From: Rutstroemia sp. NJR-2017a BVV2
Taxonomy: Eukaryota > Ascomycota > Leotiomycetes > Helotiales > Rutstroemiaceae
Direction: 5' to 3'
Assembly (NCBI GenBank): GCA_002946415.1
Contig: NJPS01000033.1
Location: 1-64,000 of the forward strand
DNA length: 64,000 nt
The translations under genes and the position numbers were made by a program. Positions within the stretch are counted from its first letter, which is position 1. Every line of letters begins with the position of its first letter. Below the pieces are notes generated by a model. The model made no database searches. It was not told where the DNA came from and saw nothing but the letters and a program-made list of their open reading frames with translations. Below, one piece after another: positions 33,707-45,092 of the stretch.

Positions 33707-36700
33707 GATGGCGGGGGGCGGTGAGGTTGTGTTTTTTTTTTGTCGACTTTCGGTAATGGATAAAGTTTCTAGGAAGAAGCTCTGTAGATATGGGTTATGT
33801 ACAATCAGAAATGTCTAGATATTGACAACAATCTGACTGCGGACAAAGATGTTGTTAGTATTGTTCGAAAAATATGGAAAATCTGCTGGATACACTTCTA
33901 GAGGAGAGTGTAGAAAAATGGTGAAAGGAGGGAGAGTTGAGGGAAATAAAGAGATTAATTCTGAGGGGGATTTGTTTGGTTGTTGTAGTAGCCGTTTATC
34001 AGTGTCAGCATCAACAAAGATTGCCCGCTAGAGCAAGGCCAGCAAAGCCCGGTAATCGGTGAACAGCCAGATACAGCTTAGATAGGAGCAATCTTAGCCG
34101 TATTTACGCCATTTCCACCGCTTCGTAGAGACTCCCGAGACCCTTGAAGGGACACTGCGCCGCTTGGAACTTTGAAAGCTCAACAAATTCTAAGACAGAA
34201 CCGCAGAGAACAGACCAGAGAGGACAAGGGACCACGGCCAGGAGAAGAACAAGGTGAAGGAAGAACAGAAGACATACCGATTGGGGCGATGGGAGGACTG
34301 ACGACGCACGAGAGGCTGCACGAAGTAGTTCGTAGAGGATGAGCTCACAAAAGGATAAACACGAAGCAGATTCAAAGTTTCCAAAATATGCAGCAGTAAG
34401 TTGCGAAGTATCAGCGATTCTTTTGAGTTTATATATGCATATCTCGGGGTCTACCCCTGGGTGACTGGCTTGCGAGTACGTTGGCAGCGGATCGTGCTAA
34501 GCAGAGATTGTACCCTCCACTAATGCAAACCCCTGGATTTCTCTCGTTCTTCGCGCCGCGCCTCCTATCATTCTCTGACTGTTGGAGCCCGTCGAGCCCG
34601 TCGAGCCCGTCGAGCCATCGTAGCTACTAACCATATCTGCCGAAGTCATTCGATAAGTCGGTGGGGAGGGCCGGGCTTCTGCCAGCTAACTTCATCCAAA
34701 AGGGCGGTCGACTCAATGCTTCAACGCTTCGACTCTTCGAGAAGTACAACGTAAAGAAGAGCCGAAGATCGAGCTAGGGAGCTAGGGAGTCGGTGGTGCA
34801 TGCAGGAACAGCTAGACACCCACGACACCTACGAAGTAAAGTCCTTCAACACCGGTACTAGCATAGTAGTATCACCTCTCCACCATGCACAGCACATCCC
34901 AAGCCGCTCAGTACCATCTGCGATCAACAATCTACAATACCACCTGGCGTCGATGGTGCCATGTTATCTGTCTCAACCCTCAATGATCCCGCGTCACCCA
35001 CCATCTGAGTCCTGTGCTTCATACTGCAATATTTCATTAACCTTGCCAATTTTATTTGTGCCTCCTGTGGACATGTTCACAGCGCCCACGAACCCCCTGT
35101 GAAGTTGCCACAACCTCAACAAGCAGTATGAAATGGCGAATTCGCTTTTCCTGACAATCACGAGCCTCGAGAACCCGCCTGGGCCAATGGTTCTCGAGTC
35201 ACATATCTTGCTTATCTTTTTGATCAGATAACATTTTGCATAAGATCTGCACCATAGTCTACAAGTTGACGACCACATCGTCTTCCATGGACGTTGGATG
35301 CTGTCATGGATCCGCGAAGTTGCGCTAGGTTACTTTGAGGCATTATGCTTACTAGTTGAAGGGAAGAGATTCACATCTGCCATCAACAATTCGGGTCCCG
35401 ACCTCAACATTCACCGTCGGTCCATGATTCTTACATCAGTCGGATATGTCATCGTCGGGTTTCGTGAGTCGGGGGAAGCGAGTGTGATAAGAGAGCGCCT
35501 AAGCGAACCCCGACGATATCTGCTGGCTGCTTTCATGCTCTGCTCCAGCTCGGGTTTTTTTTTGCTTCTACGGAAGGGCGCATTGATTGTGTACTCATCT
35601 GGAGCAATTGCGGATACATATATATTACTTCCCCGATACTTTCTGGTATCGTTCGGCTTGCCCTAGTGGGCGAAGTTCCATGACCAGAGTGCGAAGTCGC
35701 GCAAGAGACCATTTGGTACCGAGCTTACTTGACAGCGATGTGAGACTCCGACTTCCATGCGCAAATTAGAATTGGCTTCTAGCTTCCCTCATAGGAAGTT
35801 ACGTACGAAAGTAAGAAGAGCTATAACAACTTCCATCAAGCAGCCGCATCCGCTTCACCCACGGGTGTACGTAGGTAGGTTAAATTTAGGCTCAAACTCC
35901 ATTCCATACTTTTGTTGACGATACGATCGTCGACCATACGTTCACCTTCCGGATGCTCTTACTCCTTAGGCAAGGTTGAGTCACTTAATTGGTGGCATAA
36001 ATCCAGGGTGCAAATCTATCCGTTGATCCTCTAAGTACCAATATCATTAACACCAAGTTTTCTGTTTTTCATCGGGCCTTAGCAGATCATCATACCCTCG
36101 AAAACTGTAATCATTACAGGCAAAATTCCTTTATTTTGGCACCACGAGTTCTTTCTGCTGTATGCATGATATGTGCGGGCGCCCTTGCAATAAAACTGTA
36201 TCCCCTGCCTCGAGATATCTCAAGAGATACTCATCGGCTGCGAATGTCACACAACGAAGAGTCGCCCCTCAATCCGAACAGTCAGGGTGATGTATTGCGA
36301 GCGTTCGACCTTGGGAAGATGCGACAAGTGCCAAGAGCTGCCAAGATGTTCCACCTGCAGAAGGTTTTTGAACGCATGCTGATTTATAGTGCTGAGCCAT
36401 ATCATTGCGTCGCTTTAACATCGTCTTATCGCGAGCTCTATCCGGAGAGTAACTATGTTCTTCATCGATGAACGACATCTTTATCAATTTGAAGACATCT
36501 GAGAGCCAGGACAAGCAAGTCCTCTCCATGCCAGTGACACACCATTATGGCAATTAAGGCAGAGTGAGAAAGCAGACTTGCAGATTGGTCGACGGTCACT
36601 TTTTGGACGCACCCACGCCAAAGGTGTGGTAGCAGAAAACAAGGCATCGATACGAAAGAGGCAACAGCTCATAAGATATCTGATATCTGATATCTGCACC

Positions 36701-38153
36701 TGCAACGACCTATTTTCAAGGGATATCGGGAAGGTGGCCGATTCTGGAATGTGACATTTTCCATAAACACTAAATTCCAAACATCTTCCAATACGAGTAC
36801 ATACTATACTTGTATACTTGTATACTTGTATACTTGTACTTGTACTTGTACCATGTCCTCGACTTGCCGGGAGTCTGGAAATCTGTCACAAGTTTGAAGG
36901 ATGTTTAACTTTCGTTCCGACGCTTAACCTCTCACGCCTCTTTGCTGGGTGGGTAAGTGTGGGGCAGATAATGTGAGGTGTGAGAGGACGAAGGGAAGTA
37001 CCGTAAACAACACTTCATTAAGGTAACTTAACCTTATCGTCATTGGACAGCAATGTGATAGCTGCGCAGGCGCAGGCGGCGGAGCATACGGGTAAAGTGC
37101 GAAGCTTTTTCAGCGAGGGGTAACGATGCTTAAGTGCGCGCCAAAAGTCGAGGTATTTAGAGAGAAGCCGTTCGCATGTATGTAAGCCTTACTATGGATG
37201 TCATACCAAGTACCCCGCCGGCCCTTGTTCTGTAGGTTCTGCTGATGCTGTATGCCATTTCATGTTACTTGTACCCCAGCTAAGTCATCACGGAAGAACC
37301 AACAAAAGGCTAAGAGGAACGGTGCCAGGGACTTCCATACAGTGAGAGTATATATAGTTCTACTTCGTCTGAGGATAATTTACCTACCGCACACTTGAAA
37401 ACGGTTCCACATCAACTGCAGAACCGCGTGAGAATAAGTGGGCGAAGCAGAAGAGTGGAGGCCGAGCGAGTCCAGGGAGCCGGCACGTGACAAACAGCCA
37501 AAATATGCGTGTGATTCCCGGTGGCATGATGTCTGATTGGCCTACATTCATCCTTAACCGAAGCTAGATTTGTCTCACAAACTATACTTGGCGATCAGCC
37601 TGCCCAATCAGGACCGATAGGCTCTCAGCTAAAGAACAGCGTCTCTTGATTCTTCAAACACTTTCCACTCCTTGGTTGAACCTGTGCGAAGTAAGACTCT
37701 TGCTCACTTGGTAGATTTGCTCGTCAAAGTTCAAACTCCTCGCTAGCTTCCATCCCCGTCCCCATCCCCATCCCCATCCACCAAATCGAATCCATCTTTC
37801 CCTCTACCGTAAACGTTAACTTACGCCAAAGGAATTCATTCGCCTTCCACCCATTCCCATTCAATTTATCTCGTCTCTTCTCCACGCAAGATCAGTTACT
37901 ATACCCATTTTTTCGAAACTCACATCATCCTACGCCATACTATACCATACCAGAACCTCCGTTCCATGTACGATTATTAACATTGACGGCTCCGAATGTT
38001 CACGACTTGATACACACATATCGCGACAATTACTCATGAACGAAGCGCTCCGACATTGATTATTGATTTGGAGGGAGGAAGCCATTCGAGCGACCAGTGC
38101 GAACTGAGGCGTGTTGTGAAGCACTCCGGGAGTGCGGACATCCGCTCACAAGA
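33707..38153. other. 4.4-kb gene-free region with short tandem repeats
   Basis: This is the longest gene-free stretch outside the transposon island, between ERG13 (-) and a membrane-protein gene (+). It holds a 9-bp repeat (GTCGAGCCC, about 34588-34614), a GATATCT repeat (about 36664-36690), a repeat of ACTTGTATAC/ACTTGT type (about 36810-36850), and a CCCCATC run (about 37757-37780). Both ends should be promoter and leader. The ORFs inside (up to 122 codons) match nothing I know. Composition is normal, so this is not a RIP relic. Confidence 0.5.
34426..34437 (-). promoter_or_regulatory. possible TATA box for ERG13
   Basis: On the minus strand the sequence reads ATATATAAA about 720 bp upstream of the ERG13 start codon. 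If used, the transcript would have a leader of about 690 nt. The intervening sequence has a pyrimidine-rich character on the minus strand. Motif evidence only. Confidence 0.3.
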
Positions 38154-40381
38154 ATGGGAGAATCAAATCTTCCCTCACATATGGATATTAACCGGAGAGA
38201 ATCAGTGAGGTCGTCACGATTATCGATGCAAATGCCAGTAACGACGCACGAAGATGAAGATGACGATGATTATGCCTTGGTCGCGATGGGAATTTCGGAT
38301 GGGGGATATCGACCCGCGGACGAAGCACACAGTTATAGACCACCACAACCTACCCACCCACCTCCAGTCGAGGCGCCGACACGAGCCGCAGCATCCCCAC
38401 CACCGCGACCCTCGAGCATGACAAAGCCTAAAGGAATAGATTCATTCGCGTTGCGGCATGATGGTGGAATGGGATCAATTTCTTCACGAGGACCAATGTT
38501 CGCCTCCACAAATAATGGTTTAGCAAGATCGTCCAGCGTATCAACCGAATCAACAATTATGAGACCAGAGAGTCCATACCAGGGCCCTTCAGGACCATCG
38601 CATCCGTATCATATGTACCCTCAAGAATCGCGATTAGCCAGAACAGCGAGCATAGCCACGACTTCGACCGTTCCAGCACCCCAAGAGAGATCTTATACAG
38701 GTCCAAGCGGACCAACACATCCGTATGGTATGTATCCTCAGAATACTGTACCTGAAACTGAAGCGGATTCCATACCCGTCGCGCCAATTCCTGTAGGGTT
38801 TCCAGGTCTCAACAATGATTATCAACGACGATTGGGCCCTGAAGGAGAGGAGGCAGCTGATCTCATTGGACCAGACGGGCATACAGAGCAACTTCCACCG
38901 TACACGAAGTATCCAGAGAATGCTTTAGCCAGGAAGGCGCGACCATTGATTCAAGTACCGGATCCAATTGCTGGAGCTGGAGGAATGGGATTGGCGACCA
39001 GAAATCCTGAATTTGCATCTCGTGAAGAATTGAACTCTCCAGATTCACGACTGTCAACAAGAAGCATGATCTCCGATTCAAGCTCTCAACATGTCAACGC
39101 TGCCGCATTGGAAGTTTCTGAGAAGCCTCAATTGAAAAAATGGCAAATAACTGCGAGAAAGAAGTTGTGTGGTATTGTTCCCGTATGGGTCCTTGTCCTG
39201 ATTTTGTTGATGTTTGTTCTCTTTGGCATTATTTTGGGAGCTGTTCTTGGTGCTCTGCGCCCCAAGCATGGTAGTGGGCCTAAACATCATGATAGCAACC
39301 CGAATGATGGGTGAGCTCACTCCATATCAGTAAGTATGAAAAGTTACTAACTCTCAATAGGTCAAAACCAACCACTGTATATGCAACCATGACAGCCACC
39401 TTTGACGCTACACCACTGTCTACAGTCCCGGCAAATATTCCCACCCTTCCGGCAGGGACATATCAGATGCCCTTAACCACTCCTTCAGCAGCTCAAAGCA
39501 GTTGCATTCTGAATACCGCTGAAAATTCAGCTTGGAGTTGCTCAATACCAAATACTCCACTGGAAATGAGCGTTTCCGAAATCCAAGCACCCGACGAACT
39601 CAAGAACAAAGAAATGATTATCAACTATGGTAACATTTCGATGAACTTTTATCCGTATGGTGCCCAGCCACCGATTATTTCGACCGCTCAGGTTTTGATG
39701 CTTGTCAATGATTCAGAGTATCCTGGTCGGGGACCGGCATGGTGGTTTCAAATGAGATATAACAAGATGGTTGTCCTACGAAAGGAAAGTCTTTCTGTGA
39801 CATCCAACTCGAAGCGTGGCTACAAAACTTCGCAGTTTATGGGTCGAATGGGGGTAGCTCAAGTTGGCGAGCAACCATGGTTTTGCTATTGGAATGATAC
39901 ATTGCTGGAAACATTTATTTATGTTAATGAGACTAGCAGTTCAGCAGCAGCGTCTACTTCTAGTGCTGCTGGAGCAACTTATACCTCTGGGACGAACACA
40001 TATCCTTCAGACGTTCCCACGAACACTGCGTCAGGCTCACAACAATCAGGAGACCCCTCATCAGGTGGCTCATCCAGGGGCTCCGGTGGCTCCTCTGGCG
40101 GACCAAAATTCTTACCACCATACCCGAAGATTTACAAAGTAGTCGAGCGTCGCATCCCCCGAGGTTCTCAGACAGTCCCAGCATACTGTGTGGCCCACAA
40201 CATCCAAAGTGATGGTTCCGCGTCCCCTGTACTTAACAGCACCGGTCAGCCTGTTACAATCTATCTCAACGAAACCGAACCAACCACTGTATCGCCATTA
40301 GCTGATCGCAGCCTCACCACTACAAGCTTGCAAGAGCGGGGTGATGGTGCGGACTGTGGATGCGTGTGGTTATCGTCATGA
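38154..40381 (+). CDS. single-pass membrane protein, probable DUF7820 family
   Basis: Exons are 38154-39310 and 39361-40381, giving 725 aa. The N-terminal cytosolic half is Pro/Ser-rich and contains two copies of a GPSG(P)-[ST]HPY-x-MYPQ repeat (near residues 140-200) plus a weaker third. A single membrane helix at about residues 345-368 (VWVLVLILLMFVLFGIILGAV) follows a basic stretch. The outer half has Cys-containing conserved sequence (AWSCSIPNTPL, PWFCYWNDTLLE), a Ser/Gly-rich linker, and ends CGCVWLSS. I recognise this layout as a conserved ascomycete membrane protein, probably DUF7820. Its function is unknown. The start was chosen at MGESNLPSHMDINRRES over an upstream in-frame ATG at 38097. 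Confidence 0.8.
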
Positions 40382-41134
40382 GAAAAAGAAACTGGGCCAG
40401 TGTAGTTGTGGTTTAATTGATCTAAGGCGTTTATGGTGGACGGACCGGAAACATGTATATTTGGTCGAACTTGGGACACGGCGTTATGGACACGAAATAG
40501 CGAGGCGGCATAGCAAGCTTTTGGTTTTGTTTTACATTCATCATCATCTTTATTATATGGCGGAGCAAATGGATGGGTGTAGGTTTTTAGGAGATCCGGT
40601 GATTCACGATCCTCCTCGCCGTTGGTCACGTTTAAAAGGAATTTAAAGGGGGGAACTATTTCATGAGAGAAGACTATGACTTCACAGATTTTTTGGGATT
40701 TACATGGGATCTGGAATGGATTGAACAGCTGGATGGGATAATTGGACTGTTTAGGAAGACCAGATTATGCCACCTTTGCAAACATTTTGGTAATCGAAGA
40801 CCGGTTCGATATTGTATATTGGATTGTTTAGAAGCACTTCCTATGTCACTCTACTTTTAGGCTCAGTGTTTAGCATAGCAATATTTGACGTGCAAGGAGA
40901 AGATGAGAATCATGATCATTATTGCTTTGATCTCAGATGTAGCAGTATAATTTTAGTACTTTTTTTGATGAATTGTTTGTGTTGTGTGTTTGGCAGAACT
41001 ATTGTGTCGTCTATGTTGTCGTTGTATCTATGTCCTGTTATATGCAGTATGGGTATCTCAGGTTGTAATAAGATGATCAGCGCCTCAATGTTATGTTATA
41101 CATTGTCATCCTCCTTCTTCATTTATCGATTTGT
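40382..41134. other. convergent intergenic region
   Basis: 3' flanks of the DUF7820-type gene (+) and the CCDC174-like gene (-). AT-leaning. The short ORFs are without resemblance to known proteins. Confidence 0.5.
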
Positions 41135-42196
41135 TCATTTACTCTTCCCCTCGATCTTCTCTTCTTCTACCTCCTCACCCCCTCCACCCAGTCCGCCTTC
41201 CACATCCAATCCCTCCAAGAACCTCTCCGCCTGCCTCCTCGCCCTCTTCTCCCCCAGCACCCTCCTCCTCTCCTCCACCTCCCTCCTCCTCCTTTCCTTC
41301 CCCTCCTCCCTCCCCTTCCTCACTTCCTCCGTCCCACGCCTCAACTCCTCCAGCCCCCTCATCTCTTCCTCCCTAACCTTCTCGTCCTTCGAAAACGCAT
41401 AGAAGCCAGTTCCCCTCCTCCTCACCTCCGCATCTGCTTCATAATGCCGCATTTCTGGCGGCGTAGCGCTGCGATCTCGCTTTTGCGCTAGTTCTTCCAT
41501 CTTGGAGATCTTGTCGTCGGTCAAGGACGTCGTGAACGCGGACGACTGGATCGTGTCGCCGTGGATTAAGTTGCTGGGCATAGAAGGACGCGCAGACATT
41601 TGCACGAGCTCTTCGGCGCCGTGGAGACGGGCAGCTTTTTTGCGTACCATGCGCGCGGCTTCTGCAGCGGTGCCTTTTCGTAATCGTCCGAATTCATCTT
41701 CATATTCTACCATTTCTGCAGCGGTATCGTCGTCGGTATCGGATTCAGAATCATCCTTTCCCCCATTCTCGGCCCATTTGCGGTCGAAATCTACGAGTGC
41801 TTCGTCGTTGTCTTCTACATCGTGTTCCCCGTGCTTGAGACGGTTGTATATTTTGGCTTTGGCTTCCAGACGCCGTTTACTTCTGTGGAGTGCACTTTCG
41901 TCGACGGTGGAAGAAGTATTCTTGATTCTGGTGTATCCATTATCATTCGCTTCCTCATCTTCGAGGTCTTTGGCAGCACGTTTCTTGGCACCTTTGTTAT
42001 GCGACTTGAAGATGTCTTCTTTGCTTTTGGAGGGACGGGGTCGCCCGCGTGTTGTGGAGGATGAGGTGGAGGAGGCGAGGAGGGAGGAGAGAGTGGAGCT
42101 GAAGGCTAGGTTTGTGGACGAGGAGAGTTCTTTGGCATTGGGGTCGTGGAGTTTTGGCTTTTTGAAATTGTAAAGGTTGTGTGGGTCGTGAGACAT
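41135..42196 (-). CDS. CCDC174-like nuclear protein (DUF4078)
   Basis: A single-exon gene of 353 aa. The defining motif is GTGFYAFSKDEKVREEEM (about residue 263), as in the DUF4078 region of CCDC174. Upstream are YEDEFGRLRKG and KAKIYNRLKHG, which also fit the family. Animal CCDC174 associates with the exon-junction complex. Whether that holds here is inference. The last ~90 residues are almost pure Glu/Arg/Gly, encoded by a purine-only run (41160-41400 as seen on the minus strand). An acidic patch (DDSESDTDDD) lies near residue 150. No membrane or signal sequence. Confidence 0.8.
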   Translation of the reverse strand: MSHDPHNLYNFKKPKLHDPNAKELSSSTNLAFSSTLSSLLASSTSSSTTRGRPRPSKSKEDIFKSHNKGAKKRAAKDLEDEEANDNGYTRIKNTSSTVDESALHRSKRRLEAKAKIYNRLKHGEHDVEDNDEALVDFDRKWAENGGKDDSESDTDDDTAAEMVEYEDEFGRLRKGTAAEAARMVRKKAARLHGAEELVQMSARPSMPSNLIHGDTIQSSAFTTSLTDDKISKMEELAQKRDRSATPPEMRHYEADAEVRRRGTGFYAFSKDEKVREEEMRGLEELRRGTEEVRKGREEGKERRRREVEERRRVLGEKRARRQAERFLEGLDVEGGLGGGGEEVEEEKIEGKSK

Positions 42197-42538
42197 CTCC
42201 GGTTATGTACCAAACTGGGAGTATGGTCGAGATGAGAGTTGGAAGTGGTTCAAGCTTGGTTCACAAGGCTGAGAGGAATTTAATGTCGTCGCCTCGTTGA
42301 TTTCAAGCCTGTGATAAGCCAATTGAACTCGCCTAAGATTAGCAATGAGGGGCTGCTGTTAATCTCTTGACCACAAAACGAACAAATACACCAGCACTAG
42401 GCAAATGGATCACTGGTTTGGGACAATTCAATTCAATACTTCATTGCCAATCCAGCGTAGGCGATCTGGTCGTTGCCCTGACGAGATGTTCTTCAGTTTG
42501 TTGCTTGTATACAAAAAGAAACTATTTGCTGTTGTTGC
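42197..42538. other. short intergenic region
   Basis: Promoter of the CCDC174-like gene and 3' flank of the small membrane-protein gene. No other feature is seen. Confidence 0.45.
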
Positions 42539-42973
42539 TCAATCATCCACAATCGCCGCGCTACCGTTTCTCTTATGATTCGAATATTCCGCCCTCCTTT
42601 TCATACCACCTGCCGCGACCTCCACTGCTTCTGCTATATCGACAGCCGTGTTAGAAGGCATACTCATTATGCGTGGTCGTCCTTTGCCATTCGGTCGCTC
42701 GCTCAAGCTCGGGGCTCTCGGGCGTGGTCGGTTTCTCGCTCGACCACCAATGTAAGGTATCTCGTAAGTAGCCAAGCGGAGCACATATAGCACCGCATCG
42801 TATACAAGAAGTAACAGCCAAGGTCCCAGTACCAAAACTCCTAGTAAGAGCTATAGGTAACGTCAATGGTTAGTGTGTGCCAGAAGAGCTGGGAAAAGGT
42901 TACACACGAAGGTGCGGATAGCCCATGTCTCAATAAATATCAAACTCTCTGGTAGGATTGAGAACCACGACAT
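42539..42973 (-). CDS. small membrane protein of unknown function
   Basis: Exons are 42973-42908 and 42850-42539, giving 125 aa. The N-terminus is MSWFSILPESLIFIETWAIR. The splice joins it to one strong hydrophobic helix (about residues 22-45: LLLGVLVLGPWLLLLVYDAV). A basic cytosolic-type tail follows (GRARNRPRPRAPSLSERP). The 57-bp intron has good GT and AG ends, and joining it extends the helix smoothly, which supports the model. I do not recognise the family. The first exon could be longer upstream, but no better ATG in frame was found. Confidence 0.6.
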
Positions 42974-43806
42974 CTTTGTTTCGTTTCGGATTTCGCGACG
43001 AAGCGGGAATTGGTGTTGTCGCTGCGCACAGGCGGGGATGCCAAAATATTGAGACAACGTATGCGATTCGTAATCCTAAGCTGCGAAGGTGCGAGAGGGT
43101 TGTAGAATGCGTTGGGCTGGCTGCGTCCGTTGGAAGAGGAAGGGTCGTAGAATCCGTGCCTCTTCAACTGGGTATCGATATTGATGCAATTTGGGTAGTC
43201 GAGAAGCCCTTGATCATGATGGTAGAGAGCGGAGTATTGTATTGGAGCTGAAGAATGAAGTGAGGAATGGTATGATTTCGAGATTGGATGTCACGAGCTT
43301 AGGAGGGCAATATTTATTATTATAAGCTCCAGCGAAGGCACGTAAGATGCCTTCCTTTCCTTTGCTTGTGGAGGAGCGACAAGCTGCCAATGTTCAGCTC
43401 CTTCAGCAGTGGCTGGGCAAGCACGGCAAGGCAATTACGAAACTGCATGAAATGTCCCAATATCCCGCACGATCAAAATGCGAGATAAATCATGATGACG
43501 CAGAGGCAGAGGCAGAGGCAGAGGTAGGCGTGGGCGGTACAGTGAGTTACAGTAGCATCTGGCATTTGTTAATCCTGGAGCTTACTTTATCGGTCCACTA
43601 ACGCTGCTGCCCTGGCACCTGGCCTGGGCACTAAAAAATAATTTCTATCGGCCCCGGATTTTGCGAAAAGTCTCAGCCTTGAGGAGCCTCCCACATCATG
43701 CTAAAGCCTTGTCGTTCATGCATACCACTTGATCGAGTCCAGATTGGCGCACGACAATCCGACCAAGACACTGACTTGTGAGACGCTTTTAAACTCTTGC
43801 GCGAAC
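42974..43806. promoter_or_regulatory. divergent promoter region
   Basis: 833 bp between the small membrane-protein gene (-) and TRM8 (+). Contains a 6-bp repeat (GCAGAG) at about 43500-43525. No other gene is recognised. Confidence 0.45.
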
Positions 43807-44758
<952 letters not shown>

Positions 44759-45092
44759 GGAGAAATTTCACAGTTCACAGTTCACAGCTTCTGGAGATAG
44801 ATCAATATACAGAGTAAATAACATTAGGTCAGGTGAATCAATTCTCATAGAGCTCTTGTCCACCAATTTTCGTCCTTAGTGATTCGATAATTCGCATACA
44901 GTATACCCCCTCATCTTGCATGTGAGATGGAGCTGGCGGGCAATGGGGAAGGATTAGGCGAATGTCCCAGGGAGCTACAGCGCAGTACAACAAATTGTTG
45001 TGAGACAGGTGAAAGAGCTCCAATAAAAAGTTCCTCCCCTCTTCAATCCCCCAAACCATGCTGTCTATGAATGCAATCGCCCTTCATAGATT
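44759..45092. other. short intergenic region
   Basis: 3' flank of TRM8 and promoter of the sorting-nexin gene. A CACAGTT triplicate occurs at about 44768-44788. Nothing else is seen. Confidence 0.45.

Noticed and set aside
34800..36780. ORFs of 86-122 codons in the 4.4-kb gap
   Set aside because: Composition and lack of any motif suggest chance. Kept only as part of a finding on the gap.
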